This document shows, in pieces, positions 33,826-42,568 of a stretch of 64,000 nt of DNA. The translations under genes were made by a program, and so were the position numbers. The first letter of the stretch is position 1. Every line of letters starts with the position of its first letter. Under the pieces are notes generated by a model. It did no database searches, was not told the DNA's origin, and worked only from the letters and a program-made list of their open reading frames with translations. The stretch is from Alloalcanivorax xenomutans (lineage in GTDB: Bacteria > Pseudomonadota > Gammaproteobacteria > Pseudomonadales > Alcanivoracaceae), in the NCBI RefSeq assembly GCF_900217905.1, contig NZ_OBMO01000007.1:1-64000 (forward strand). Reading direction: 5' to 3'.

Positions 33826-36094
33826 TACCCTGCGCCGCATTGTGCAGGAAGTGAATAACGCGCCGGACATCCGCTCGGCCCTGGATCTTATGGCCCAGCG
33901 GGTGCGTGATGCCATGGGCACCGAGGTGTGCTCCATTTACTTGCGGGACAACGACCGGGAACGCTACGTGCTGATGGCTTCCGAGGGCCTCAAGCGCGAA
34001 GCGGTGGGCCGGGTCAGCCTGGGCCTGTCCGAGGGGCTGGTGGGACAGGTGGGGCAGCGCGAGGAACCGATCAACCTGGAAGATGCCTTCGCCCACCCGA
34101 AATTCCATTATCTGGCCGAGACCGGCGAGGATCCGTTCCACGCCTTCCTCGGCGTGCCGGTGATGCACCACGGCGAGGTGCTGGGCGTGCTGGTGGTGCA
34201 GCAGCGCGATGCCCGCCGCTTCGATCAAAGCGAAGAGGCGTTTCTGGTCACCATCTCCGCCCAATTGTCGGCGGTGATCGCTCATGCCCATGCGTCCGGC
34301 ATTCTGTTCGAGCAACTGGAAACCCGCGAGCGGCAGGCCAGCATGTACGACGGCCAGCCCGGCTCCTCCGGTGCCGCCATCGGCATCGCCAAACTGCTGT
34401 TTCCGGCGGCCGACTTGTCGGCGGTGCCGGACCGGGAAGCGGAGGACATCAGCGCCGAGATCGCCCGCCTGGACGATGCGCTGGTACGGGTGCGCAAGGA
34501 AATCCGTGACCTGGCCGAGCGCGCCAAGGCAAGCCTCGGGGCCGAGGAGCAGGCCCTGTTCGATGTCTATTTACGCATGCTTGACCGCCATGCCCTGCCG
34601 GCGGAAGTAGTGGCCAAGATTCGCGAAGGCCACTGGGCGCAGGGTGCCTTGCGCATCGTGGTGGACGCCCATGTGCACAATTTCGAGATGATGGATGATC
34701 CTTACCTGCGTGAGCGGGCGGCGGACGTTCGTGATCTGGGGCGCCGGGTGCTGGCGCAACTGCAAAGCTACAACCGGCGTGAGCTGGAGTTTCCCGACCA
34801 CTGCATTCTGCTTGGCGAGGATATTTCCGCGCCGATGCTGATGGAGCTGCCGCAGGAGCGCATTGCCGGCATCGTCACCACGCGCGGCTCGCGTAACTCG
34901 CATATGGCCATCGTGGCCCGGGCCATGAGCATTCCCACCGTGGTGGGGGTGGCCAACCTGCCGCTGAAGAAACTGGACGGCAAGGAGCTGATCGTCGACG
35001 GTTTTCGCGGCCGGGTGGTGGCCAACGCCACTCCGGAGCTGAAACATCAGTTCGAGGAATTGATCGCCGAAGAGCAGAGTCTGCTGGAAGGGCTGGAGAA
35101 GCTGCGCGATCTGCCGGCGGAAACCGAGGACGGGGTCAGTGTTCAATTGCAGGTGAACACCGGTCTGATGACCGACATCAACCGCTCCCTGGAGCGCGGC
35201 GCCCAGGGCGTGGGGCTGTACCGCAGCGAAATTCCGTTCATGATCCGTGACCGCTTCCCCTCCGAGGAAGAGCAGCGTGTGTTGTACCGGGAGCAGTTGC
35301 AGGCGTTCGCGCCGCTGCCGGTGACCATGCGCACGCTGGACGTGGGGGGCGACAAGTCACTGAGCTATTTCCCCATTGAGGAGGACAACCCGTTCCTCGG
35401 CTGGCGCGGTATCCGGGTCACTCTGGACCACCCGGAAATTTTCATCGTCCAGGTACGGGCCATGCTCAAGGCCGCCGCCGGCCTGAACAATCTGCGCATC
35501 ATGCTGCCGATGATCACCAATGTGTTCGAGGCCGAGGAGGCCCAGCACCTGATTCATCGCGCCTGGCTGGAGGTGCGCGAAGAGAACGTGGACGTGGAAA
35601 TGCCGCCGGTGGGCGTGATGATCGAAGTGCCGGCTACCATCTATCAGGCCCGGGCGCTGGCCCAGCGGGTGGATTTCCTGTCCGTGGGCACCAACGACCT
35701 GACCCAGTATCTGCTGGCGGTGGATCGCAACAACCGCCAGGTGTCGGACCTGTACAACTCGTTCCATCCGTCGGTGCTGCATGCGCTGCTGCATGTGGTG
35801 GAGCAGGCCCATGCCGAGGGCAAACCGGTGTCGGTGTGCGGGGAAATGGCCGGCGATCCGGCGTCCGCTCTGCTGCTGATGGCGATGGGCTTCGACGCCT
35901 TGTCCATGAACGCCTCCAACCTGTTACGGGTCAAGGCGGCGGTGCGTCAGGTCAACATGGGCTTCCTGCGCCGTCTGCTCAATGAGGTGCTGGCCATGGA
36001 CAACGGTGAAGTGATCACCGCCTACATGGATCTGCAATTGACCAAGGTCGGCCTGGGCGATCTGATCCGCCACCGCGCGCCCGCGGCGGCGTAG
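33818..36094 (+). CDS. ptsP: Phosphoenolpyruvate-protein phosphotransferase PtsP (EI-Ntr)
   Basis: A 758-residue enzyme I of the nitrogen PTS. An N-terminal GAF sensor domain (residues about 1-165) precedes the EI core: the His-containing domain with [12 protein letters not shown] (phospho-His at about 362) and the PEP-binding domain with [20 protein letters not shown] and [10 protein letters not shown]. It passes phosphate from PEP to NPr and then to EIIA-Ntr, linking carbon and nitrogen status. It overlaps rppH, the usual arrangement, and is followed by a REP-like hairpin that likely ends the transcript. Confidence 0.95.
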   Translation: MLDTLRRIVQEVNNAPDIRSALDLMAQRVRDAMGTEVCSIYLRDNDRERYVLMASEGLKREAVGRVSLGLSEGLVGQVGQREEPINLEDAFAHPKFHYLAETGEDPFHAFLGVPVMHHGEVLGVLVVQQRDARRFDQSEEAFLVTISAQLSAVIAHAHASGILFEQLETRERQASMYDGQPGSSGAAIGIAKLLFPAADLSAVPDREAEDISAEIARLDDALVRVRKEIRDLAERAKASLGAEEQALFDVYLRMLDRHALPAEVVAKIREGHWAQGALRIVVDAHVHNFEMMDDPYLRERAADVRDLGRRVLAQLQSYNRRELEFPDHCILLGEDISAPMLMELPQERIAGIVTTRGSRNSHMAIVARAMSIPTVVGVANLPLKKLDGKELIVDGFRGRVVANATPELKHQFEELIAEEQSLLEGLEKLRDLPAETEDGVSVQLQVNTGLMTDINRSLERGAQGVGLYRSEIPFMIRDRFPSEEEQRVLYREQLQAFAPLPVTMRTLDVGGDKSLSYFPIEEDNPFLGWRGIRVTLDHPEIFIVQVRAMLKAAAGLNNLRIMLPMITNVFEAEEAQHLIHRAWLEVREENVDVEMPPVGVMIEVPATIYQARALAQRVDFLSVGTNDLTQYLLAVDRNNRQVSDLYNSFHPSVLHALLHVVEQAHAEGKPVSVCGEMAGDPASALLLMAMGFDALSMNASNLLRVKAAVRQVNMGFLRRLLNEVLAMDNGEVITAYMDLQLTKVGLGDLIRHRAPAAA

Positions 36095-36161
36095 TTCGCG
36101 TGCAAGCACGCTTCCCACAGCGGCTTCGTATCGACTTGTGGGAAGCGTGCTTGCACGCGAA
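36095..36161. repeat. REP-like inverted repeat after ptsP
   Basis: Arms TTCGCGTGCAAGCACGCTTC plus CCACA (36095-36119) and the exact complement (36137-36161) pair over 25 bp around a 17-nt loop containing GCGGCTTCGT. It starts immediately after the ptsP stop, between convergent genes. Confidence 0.85.
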
Positions 36162-36194
36162 TGATCCTTCCCCTGGATCGGCGGGATGCCCCGC

Positions 36195-36950
36195 TCAACT
36201 GTCCGTGGGCGCCCCGTCCGCCTCGCCATCCGCCCGCCAGCACTGCTCGCGCATCATCGGAGCCCCTTCCCGGGGCAGCAGCACCGCCGAACTGGCGCGG
36301 GTGCCGTACTGTTGCGACTGAATGAAGATCGGCGCCACCAGTCGCTCCAGCTCCCGCTCCACGCCGGTATCCGGCAGGTCTTCTTCCGGCGGCTGGTAAG
36401 GGTCCACCACCACGCCGAGTAGATCGCGGAGAGACGGGGGATTGGAAGCGGCGCCGTCCAGCACCCGGGCCAGCCGCTGTTTGCCCCGTTCCACCTTGGG
36501 CCAGGGATCGTCCAGGATGCCGTTGGAAAGGCCGTGCAGGCCCGGCTTCACCGGCTGCGCCGCCGGCCCCCGGTTACTCAGGTACCACAGGCTTTCACGG
36601 TCGCCCACCAGCAGATTGAAACCGGAGTAACGATGCTCCTCCGCTTCCAGCGAAAGGCAAAACAGTTCCGGGCTCTGATGGCTCTCCAGGAAGGACTGTG
36701 GCAACAACCCCCGGGACAGCTCGCCGACGGTGCGTTCGGCCACCGGCTCGCGGTAATTGGTGACTACCGCGAAACGGCCGTCGCGGTGGATGCCCAGCCA
36801 GGTGCCGCCGGCCCGCAAATCCAGGCCGCAGAACACATCACCGCGCCAGCGGGCCGGCTCCGCCGGGCGCTGGTGGAATTCGTCACGATTGGCGGAAACC
36901 GCCAGAGGGTAGGCATCGCCGGGCTGCCAGCGGAACAAAACAATACACAT
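36195..36950 (-). CDS. NRDE/TANGO2-family protein
   Basis: A 251-residue protein starting MCIVLFRW, then SANRDEFHQRPAEPA, the NRDE motif that names the family. GGTWLGIHRDGRFAVVTNYRE, FNLLVGDRESLWYLSNR and LHGLSNGILDDPWPKV follow in the normal order. Members (TANGO2 in eukaryotes) have an Ntn-hydrolase-like fold with the second-residue cysteine exposed; roles in heme or acyl-CoA homeostasis have been proposed for the eukaryotic members. It sits between ptsP and the TSUP-lgt-thyA-folA unit but on the opposite strand. Confidence 0.9.
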   Translation of the reverse strand: MCIVLFRWQPGDAYPLAVSANRDEFHQRPAEPARWRGDVFCGLDLRAGGTWLGIHRDGRFAVVTNYREPVAERTVGELSRGLLPQSFLESHQSPELFCLSLEAEEHRYSGFNLLVGDRESLWYLSNRGPAAQPVKPGLHGLSNGILDDPWPKVERGKQRLARVLDGAASNPPSLRDLLGVVVDPYQPPEEDLPDTGVERELERLVAPIFIQSQQYGTRASSAVLLPREGAPMMREQCWRADGEADGAPTDS

Positions 36951-36976
36951 GGGCGTCTCTTTCGGGGTCGGAAAAC

Positions 36977-37000
36977 GAAATAGTGTGAACAGGCCCTAGC
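36977..37000. repeat. Single arm of the AGGGCCTGTTCAC element
   Basis: TAGTGTGAACAGGCCCTA at 36982-36999 matches one arm of the perfect palindrome at 3338-3397, with a C-to-A type change in the middle; the partner arm is absent. It lies upstream of the NRDE gene start. Confidence 0.6.
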
Positions 37001-37098
37001 TGCTAGCATACCGGCTCGGCGCGTACCTGGCGAAAGCGGTCGGTGGCGCGGCGCTTTATCTGTTTGCCTGACCTGTTTACCAGAGGAATGGGCCTACC

Positions 37099-37896
37099 AT
37101 GACCCTGTTTTTGATCTGTGCCCTGATCGGTGTGTTCGCCGGCCTGTTGGGCGGCGCCCTGGGGCTCGGCGGTGGTGTGGTGATCGTGCCGCCGCTGATT
37201 TACCTTTATCACGCCATGGGCATCGACCCTCAGGTGGTGGCCCAATTGGCGGTGGGTACCTCGCTTTGCACTATCATCGTCACCTCGATCAGTTCCGTGC
37301 ACACCCACCACCGGGCCGGCTTCGTGCGCTGGCCGGTGGCGTTTCGGCTCGGTGTCGGTATCGTGGTGGGAGCGCTGATCGGCGCGGTCATCGCCGACCG
37401 CCTGTCCGGCCCGATGCTGACCCGGTTGTTCGGCGTGTTCGCGGTACTGGTGGCGTTGCAGATGCTGCTCAGCGGCCGCCGCAAGCAGCAACAGGGCGAG
37501 GAACGGGTGCCGGGAAGCGCCGGTCTTGCCGGGGCCGGCGGTGTGATCGGCACCATCTCCAGTCTGTTTGGTATCGGTGGCGGTTCGCTGACCGTCCCGT
37601 TTTTGTCCTGGTGCCGGTTGCCGATGCAAAATGCGGTGGCGATCTCCGCCGCCTGCGGGCTGCCCATCGCGCTGGCCGGCACGCTGGGCTTCATGGTCAC
37701 CGGCTGGGGCAAGCCGGAATTGCCGGAATGGGCACTGGGCTATGTGTATTTTCCGGCGGCGCTGGCCATCGTCGTCACCAGTTTTCCGATGGCACGGGTG
37801 GGGGCGCGGCTCAGTCACCGCCTGCCCTCCGCCACTCTGAAGCGTATTTTCGCCGTGGTGCTGATCGTGATCGGCACTGAACTGATGCTTGGTTAG
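37099..37896 (+). CDS. TSUP-family permease
   Basis: A 265-residue member of the TauE/SafE (TSUP) family with two related halves. The first has [21 protein letters not shown] near residue 15 and [14 protein letters not shown]; the second has [20 protein letters not shown] near 150. These glycine-rich half motifs define the fold of about eight helices. A putative anion exporter with unknown substrate. It precedes lgt by 10 bp and is presumably co-transcribed with lgt-thyA-folA, an order also known in pseudomonads. Confidence 0.9.
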   Translation: MTLFLICALIGVFAGLLGGALGLGGGVVIVPPLIYLYHAMGIDPQVVAQLAVGTSLCTIIVTSISSVHTHHRAGFVRWPVAFRLGVGIVVGALIGAVIADRLSGPMLTRLFGVFAVLVALQMLLSGRRKQQQGEERVPGSAGLAGAGGVIGTISSLFGIGGGSLTVPFLSWCRLPMQNAVAISAACGLPIALAGTLGFMVTGWGKPELPEWALGYVYFPAALAIVVTSFPMARVGARLSHRLPSATLKRIFAVVLIVIGTELMLG

Positions 37897-37906
37897 GGAG
37901 CCTTTG

Positions 37907-38704
37907 ATGACCTTCCCGCAAATCGATCCCGTGCTGGTCTCCCTGGGGCCGTTGCAGATTCACTGGTACGGGGTGATGTACATGATCGGCTTCGCCGGCG
38001 GCTGGTGGCTGGCGAAGACGCGAGCGGACCGGCCCGGCAGCGGCTGGACCCGGCAGCAGGTCAGTGACCTGCTGTTCTACGCGGCGCTGGGTGTGATCCT
38101 CGGCGGCCGCGTGGGCTACGTTCTGTTCTATGGTTTCGACCGGTTTCTCGACAACCCGCTGTGGTTGTTCCAGATCTGGACCGGCGGCATGAGCTTCCAT
38201 GGCGGCGCCCTGGGCGTGCTGTTCGCGTTCTGGCTGTTCGCCCGCCGCACCGGCAAGCGCTATTTCCAGGTGGCGGATTTCGCCGTGCCGGTGGTGCCCA
38301 TCGGTCTGGGTGCCGGTCGTTTCGGTAACTTCATCAACGGCGAACTGTGGGGGCGCGCCTCGGACATGCCCTGGGCCATGGTCTTCCCCTCCGACCCCAT
38401 GGGCGTGCCGCGCCATCCTTCCCAGCTCTATGAGTTTTTTCTGGAAGGCGTGGTGTTGTTCCTGGTGCTGTGGATCTACTCCGCCAAACCGCGACCGGCG
38501 GGTTCGGTCACCGGCTTGTTTGGCATTGGCTACGGGCTTTCGCGGATACTGGTGGAATTCTTCCGCGAGCCGGATGCGCACATCGGTTACCTGGCCGGCG
38601 GCTGGCTGACCATGGGCATGCTGTTGAGCCTCCCCATGGTGCTGATCGGCGCCGCCATGGTGGTCTGGGCGTATCGACATGATCAACGGAGAGCGGCGGC
38701 ATGA
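37907..38704 (+). CDS. lgt: Prolipoprotein diacylglyceryl transferase
   Basis: A 265-residue inner-membrane enzyme that adds diacylglycerol to the lipobox cysteine of prolipoproteins. Seven hydrophobic helices, the HGGALG motif (residues about 103-108), the signature [14 protein letters not shown] at about 142-155 with its essential Arg and Asn, and HPSQLYE near 172 are all present. ATG 37907 is fixed by AGGGAG upstream. It shares an ATGA overlap with thyA. Confidence 0.96.
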   Translation: MTFPQIDPVLVSLGPLQIHWYGVMYMIGFAGGWWLAKTRADRPGSGWTRQQVSDLLFYAALGVILGGRVGYVLFYGFDRFLDNPLWLFQIWTGGMSFHGGALGVLFAFWLFARRTGKRYFQVADFAVPVVPIGLGAGRFGNFINGELWGRASDMPWAMVFPSDPMGVPRHPSQLYEFFLEGVVLFLVLWIYSAKPRPAGSVTGLFGIGYGLSRILVEFFREPDAHIGYLAGGWLTMGMLLSLPMVLIGAAMVVWAYRHDQRRAAA

Positions 38705-39534
38705 AGCAATATCTCGATCTGTTGCGCGAAGTGCGTGAGCACGGCATTCAGAAAGGGGATCGTACCGGTACTGGTACCTTGTCCCTGTTCGGTTATCAGA
38801 TGCGCTTCGATCTGCGCGACGGCTTCCCGTTGCTGACCACCAAGAAGGTGCATCTCAAGTCCATCATCCATGAGTTGCTGTGGTTCCTGGCCGGTGATAC
38901 CAACATCGGCTATTTGAAGGACAACGGGGTGTCGATCTGGGATGAGTGGGCCACCGAAGAGGGAGACCTGGGGCCGGTGTACGGGGCGCAGTGGCGTTCC
39001 TGGGCGACGCCGGACGGCCGTGTCATCGACCAGATCAGTGAAGTGGTGGACGAGATTCGCCGCAATCCGGATTCCCGGCGGCTGATCGTGAGCGCCTGGA
39101 ATCCGGCGGTGTTGCCGGATCCGGCGGTGTCTCCGGATCAGAACGCGGCGCAAGGCCGGCAGGCGCTGCCGCCCTGCCATTGCCTGTTCCAGTTCTACGT
39201 GTCCGACGGCCGGCTCAGTTGCCAGCTTTATCAGCGCAGTGGCGACGTGTTCCTGGGCGTGCCCTTCAACATCGCTTCCTATGCACTGCTGACCCTGATG
39301 ATGGCCCAGGTCTGTGATCTGCAGCCGGGGGTGTTCGTGCACACCCTGGGCGACGCCCATCTCTACAGCAATCACCTGGAACAGGCGGATACGCAATTGG
39401 CGCGGGAGCCCCGCGCTCTGCCCACCATGCATCTCAATCCGCGGGTGCGTGATCTGTTCGCCTTCCGTTATGAGGACTTCACCCTGGAAGGCTATGACCC
39501 CCACCCCCTGATCAAGGCGCCGATCGCGGTATGA
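38701..39534 (+). CDS. thyA: Thymidylate synthase
   Basis: A 277-residue enzyme that methylates dUMP to dTMP using methylene-tetrahydrofolate. Hallmarks: [14 protein letters not shown], the Arg loop, [12 protein letters not shown], the active site [12 protein letters not shown] with Cys159, and the dUMP-binding [20 protein letters not shown]. Compared with the 264-residue E. coli enzyme it has a short insertion just before the catalytic loop ([16 protein letters not shown]). ATGA overlaps couple it to lgt and folA, so the enzyme and the reductase that regenerates its cofactor are made together. Confidence 0.97.
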   Translation: MKQYLDLLREVREHGIQKGDRTGTGTLSLFGYQMRFDLRDGFPLLTTKKVHLKSIIHELLWFLAGDTNIGYLKDNGVSIWDEWATEEGDLGPVYGAQWRSWATPDGRVIDQISEVVDEIRRNPDSRRLIVSAWNPAVLPDPAVSPDQNAAQGRQALPPCHCLFQFYVSDGRLSCQLYQRSGDVFLGVPFNIASYALLTLMMAQVCDLQPGVFVHTLGDAHLYSNHLEQADTQLAREPRALPTMHLNPRVRDLFAFRYEDFTLEGYDPHPLIKAPIAV

Positions 39535-40058
39535 AGGCAAGCAATGAACAAGGCGTGCGAGTGGCGATGATCGTGGCCATGGCCCGTAATCGGGTGATCG
39601 GCCGCGACAACAAGCTGCCCTGGTATCTGCCCAACGATCTCAAGTACTTCAAGCGCACCACCCTGGGCAAACCGGTGGTGATGGGGCGGCTGACCTGGGA
39701 ATCTCTGGGGCGGCCATTACCGGGCCGTACCAATATCGTCATCAGCCGGGATCCGGACTATCAGGCCGAGGGCGCCAGGGTGGTGGCGGATCTGGATCAG
39801 GCTCTGGCGCTGGCGGAGAACGTGGCGTTCATCGACGGTCAGGACGAAGTGATGATTCTGGGTGGCGCGCAGATCTATGCTCTGGCGCTGCCCCGGGCGG
39901 ACCGGCTCTACATCACCGAAGTGCAGGCGGAGGTGGATGGGGACGCCTGGTTCCCGCAATGGGACCGGTCACAGTGGGTGGAGCGGGGCCGGGAGTCCTT
40001 CAAAGCGGAAGGGCCGAACCCTTACGATTACGACTTCGTGGTTTTTGACCGCCGCTGA
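39531..40058 (+). CDS. folA: Dihydrofolate reductase
   Basis: A 175-residue reductase restoring tetrahydrofolate after thymidylate synthesis. Motifs: [27 protein letters not shown] (residues about 14-40, with the catalytic Asp in PNDL), [18 protein letters not shown], and the NADPH loop [13 protein letters not shown]. An extra 10 N-terminal residues relative to the short form come from the ATG overlapping the thyA stop. Its 3' end overlaps the convergent XRE gene by 31 bp. Confidence 0.95.
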   Translation: MKASNEQGVRVAMIVAMARNRVIGRDNKLPWYLPNDLKYFKRTTLGKPVVMGRLTWESLGRPLPGRTNIVISRDPDYQAEGARVVADLDQALALAENVAFIDGQDEVMILGGAQIYALALPRADRLYITEVQAEVDGDAWFPQWDRSQWVERGRESFKAEGPNPYDYDFVVFDRR

Positions 40059-40420
40059 CGGCGGCGGGCAGCGGGCGTGCGTTTGGCCAGGACCCGGGCC
40101 ATTTCCACCAGCGTGATACGGTCCGCCGGGCTCATGGTGCCCACCACCGACAGTAATTCCCGGGTATGTTTGTCGAAGGCCGCTGCGGGATCGCTCAAGG
40201 CAGCGCCGCTACGGCCTTGCAGTTCCTGAAAGAAGTCCGCCAGCGTTATTTCCAGGGCGTCGCAAAGCCGCCCCAGCCGCTGTACCGTGACGTCCTGCCG
40301 ATTGCGCTCGATGCGCGACAGATTGCCCGCGTCGGTGTCCGCCCGGAACGCCACGTCCTCGAGAGTTTCGTTGCGGCTAAGCCGCCGCCTTTTCAAGATG
40401 CCGCCGATATCCGTGTCCAT
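40028..40420 (-). CDS. XRE-family regulator, paralogue A
   Basis: About 130 residues. The N-terminal HTH_3 domain reads DIGGILKRRRLSRNETLEDVAFRA, then DAGNLSRIERNRQDVTVQRL. The C-terminal part is helical with AFDKHTRELLSVVGTM and a basic tail ([12 protein letters not shown]). It is closely similar to the neighbour at 40545-40898, most strongly in the recognition helix (GNLSRIERNRQD identical). ATG 40420 is chosen by alignment with that paralogue; 40456 is the alternative. A pair of 6-4-6 palindromes begins 43 bp upstream. It likely binds these sites and controls itself, its paralogue or the methyltransferase gene. Its 3' end overlaps folA. Confidence 0.88.
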   Translation of the reverse strand: MDTDIGGILKRRRLSRNETLEDVAFRADTDAGNLSRIERNRQDVTVQRLGRLCDALEITLADFFQELQGRSGAALSDPAAAFDKHTRELLSVVGTMSPADRITLVEMARVLAKRTPAARRRQRRSKTTKS

Positions 40421-40462
40421 GGAATAAGTGTCGGGAAGCGCTCTTTTGCCCGCCATGACCTA

Positions 40463-40502
40463 TTTGCAAGAATGCAAAAGAGCGAATTTGCATTTATGCA
40501 AT
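40463..40502. promoter_or_regulatory. Operator pair A: two TTTGCA-N4-TGCAA sites
   Basis: TTTGCA-AGAA-TGCAAA (40463-40478, perfect) and TTTGCA-TTTA-TGCAAT (40487-40502) start 24 bp apart, separated by AGAGCGAA. They lie 43 bp before the start of XRE paralogue A. The spacing and separator match operator pair B almost exactly. Confidence 0.8.
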
Positions 40503-40544
40503 AATAGAGCAGATGCTCTTGCCATTGCGCAAGGGAAATCGTGC

Positions 40545-40898
40545 TCAAGCCAGCCGGCCGCTTTTGGCGATGGTCTCGGTGATTTCCAGAATCAGGCGCC
40601 GCCGGGTCGGCGGGACGGTCTTGATCGTCTTCAGCAGCCAGCGGGTTTCCTTGTCGAAAGCCGCGGTGGGATCGCTGAGCCGGTTGCCGCCGTCTCGTTT
40701 CTCCAGCTCCGCGAAGAACTCGGAAAGGCTTATTTCCAGGGCTTCACACAGTTTGATCAGACGATTGACGGAAAGATCCTGCCGGTTGCGCTCGATGCGG
40801 GACAAATTGCCCGGATCGGTGCCCGCGCGAAACGCCACCTCTTCCAGAGTTTCTTTGCGGCGCTCGCGCCGTTCCTTGAGTAGTGCCCCGATATCCAT
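40545..40898 (-). CDS. XRE-family regulator, paralogue B
   Basis: A 117-residue helix-turn-helix protein: DIGALLKERRERRKETLEEVAFRA, then DPGNLSRIERNRQDLSVNRL, then EALEISLSEFFAELEKRDGG and a helical end (AFDKETRWLLKTIKTV). It is homologous along its length to paralogue A, indicating tandem duplication. ATG 40898 gives MDIGALL at the same position as the MDTDIGG start of A; the upstream open frame to 40994 runs through its own operators and is discounted. It is divergent from the DNA methyltransferase gene (245-bp gap), as restriction-modification controller proteins often are. Confidence 0.88.
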   Translation of the reverse strand: MDIGALLKERRERRKETLEEVAFRAGTDPGNLSRIERNRQDLSVNRLIKLCEALEISLSEFFAELEKRDGGNRLSDPTAAFDKETRWLLKTIKTVPPTRRRLILEITETIAKSGRLA

Positions 40899-40940
40899 GA
40901 TGAAAGTTTCATAGGCCGATGTCCGGGGCGCAATGACATA

Positions 40941-40980
40941 ATTGCAACATCGCAAAGAGCGACATTTGCAATTGAGCAAA
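40941..40980. promoter_or_regulatory. Operator pair B: two TTTGCA-N4-type sites
   Basis: ATTGCA-ACAT-CGCAAA (40941-40956) and TTTGCA-ATTG-AGCAAA (40965-40980) start 24 bp apart with separator GAGCGACA. The pair begins 43 bp upstream of XRE paralogue B, exactly the distance seen for pair A and paralogue A. Confidence 0.8.
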
Positions 40981-41046
40981 GAGAGCTGCGTCACATTTGT
41001 TGAACTGCAAGGCGGTGACTTGCCGGTCGCTCTAATTTATTTCCAT

Positions 41047-41062
41047 ATTGCGTTTATGCAAA
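41047..41062. promoter_or_regulatory. Fifth operator-like site, methyltransferase promoter
   Basis: ATTGCG-TTTA-TGCAAA lies 82 bp before the methyltransferase start, in an AT-rich stretch (TCTAATTTATTTCCATATTG) that could hold the promoter. It shares the 6-4-6 layout with the paired sites but stands alone. Confidence 0.65.
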
Positions 41063-41143
41063 CCAAAATGCTCTGCTTCGTGCTACGGTTACTCCACGGA
41101 GGGCCGTGGAAAAGTCGGTAATTAAAGAGCGAAGTGAGCACTG

Positions 41144-42565
41144 ATGGATATGGATGGGGCTGCTGTTCGTAATTTTTATTATAGACCTTCCAGCAAGAAT
41201 GATTTTGCAAATTCGCAAACCGGATTTTCCCTCAACGACCCTCGTGACAATGGCGGTTTCGGCCTTTACTGGCCAGGCAAGGAGGCCATGCTTGCCGAGC
41301 TGGCCCGGGTGCCCGCTGGCCGTCTGGAACACCTGGAGCGGCCGCCGCTGACCGGCGGGGCGGCCCCTCATCGCATCATCGAGGGCGACAACCTGGCGGT
41401 GCTCCATCATCTGCAGCCGGACCTGCGCGGCCAGGTGAAAATGATCTATATCGATCCGCCCTATAATACCGGCCGAGGCTTTCTGTATCCGGACAATTAT
41501 CGCCATTCCGTGGCCGCCTATCTGGCCCTGGCCGGTGACATCGGCGAGAACGATGACAGTGGCCGCCTGCATGCCCGCTGGCTGAACATGATGTACCCGC
41601 GGCTGCTGCTGGCGCGGGAGCTGTTGCGTGATGACGGGGTACTGTTCGTCAGCATCGATGATCACGAGGTACACACTCTGCGCCTGATTCTCGACGAGAT
41701 CTTCGGCCCGGACAATTTCGTCGCCACTTTTCCCTGGCAGTCGCGCACCTCACGGCAAAACGACACCGATCTCAGCGTGCAGCACGAATACATCCTTGCC
41801 TATGCCCGGACGCGGCGGCGCCAGCAGCGGCGTCTGACCGCCAGTAATCAGGAAGTATGGGATCGTTTGCCCGGGTTCGCGGTGCGCCCCGGCCCGTTGA
41901 TCGATGACCGTTACAGCAATCCGGATGACGATCCGCGCGGCCCCTGGAAGCTGGACCCCTTCGACGCGCCCAACCGCCGCCCGGGGTTGACCTACGCGAT
42001 CACCAATCCAAACACCGGCGAAACATTCTGGCCGCCGGAGGGACGGTGCTGGCGTACCGGTGAGGAACGGTTCAAGGAGCTGAACGGGCAGAAGCGCATC
42101 CTGTTCGGGCGGCGCGGGAGGGGGCGGCCGCAACTGAAAGTATTCCTGCGCGAGAAAGCGCCTTTTGGCGAGGTGCCGGTGACCTGGCTGGATGGGCACC
42201 ACTACGGCACCGCGCGCTCCGGTACCCAGGAGCTGCAGGCCCTGTTCGGCGGTCAGGCGCCGTTCTCCTATCCCAAGCCCACCCGCTTGATCCGCTTTCT
42301 GCTCGAGATCGCCACCGGCCCCAGGGATCTGGTGCTGGACTTCTTTGCCGGCAGCGGCACCACTGGGCAGGCGGTGTTGGAATTGAACCGGGATCAGCAC
42401 AGCCGCCGCCGCTTCGTCCTGGTGCAGGGCAGCGAACCCACCGGTGATGCTCGCTGGCCCACCATCGCCGAGCTGACCCGCGAGCGGGTGCGGCGGGTAT
42501 TGGAGCGGGATGCTTTGGTGAACCAGGGATTCCGGGCCCTGCGCTGGGTGCCGCGGGGCCGCTGA
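41144..42565 (+). CDS. Orphan beta-class adenine-type DNA methyltransferase (type III Mod-like)
   Basis: A 473-residue DNA methyltransferase. Motif IV DPPYNTG is at about residue 104, ahead of motif I FAGSGTTGQAV at about 401, so the order is beta-class (N6-adenine or N4-cytosine). LYWPGK...IIEGDNLAVLHHL before motif IV and ILFGRRGRGRPQLKVFLRE in the middle match type III Mod proteins, but it is shorter than the usual 550-650. The target-recognition region is about 170-380. The first 25 codons are AT-rich and contain a sixth operator-like site (41204-41219). No Res or other nuclease gene is adjacent; the following gene is an unrelated membrane protein. It is probably a solitary, regulated methyltransferase. 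Confidence 0.88.
   Translation: MDMDGAAVRNFYYRPSSKNDFANSQTGFSLNDPRDNGGFGLYWPGKEAMLAELARVPAGRLEHLERPPLTGGAAPHRIIEGDNLAVLHHLQPDLRGQVKMIYIDPPYNTGRGFLYPDNYRHSVAAYLALAGDIGENDDSGRLHARWLNMMYPRLLLARELLRDDGVLFVSIDDHEVHTLRLILDEIFGPDNFVATFPWQSRTSRQNDTDLSVQHEYILAYARTRRRQQRRLTASNQEVWDRLPGFAVRPGPLIDDRYSNPDDDPRGPWKLDPFDAPNRRPGLTYAITNPNTGETFWPPEGRCWRTGEERFKELNGQKRILFGRRGRGRPQLKVFLREKAPFGEVPVTWLDGHHYGTARSGTQELQALFGGQAPFSYPKPTRLIRFLLEIATGPRDLVLDFFAGSGTTGQAVLELNRDQHSRRRFVLVQGSEPTGDARWPTIAELTRERVRRVLERDALVNQGFRALRWVPRGR
41204..41219. promoter_or_regulatory. Sixth operator-like site inside methyltransferase 5' end
   Basis: TTTGCA-AATT-CGCAAA falls 60 bp after the annotated ATG. It could be a roadblock site, or show that the true start is further downstream, although conserved LYWPGK residues just after it argue against a much later start. 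Confidence 0.55.
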
Positions 42566-42568
42566 GGG

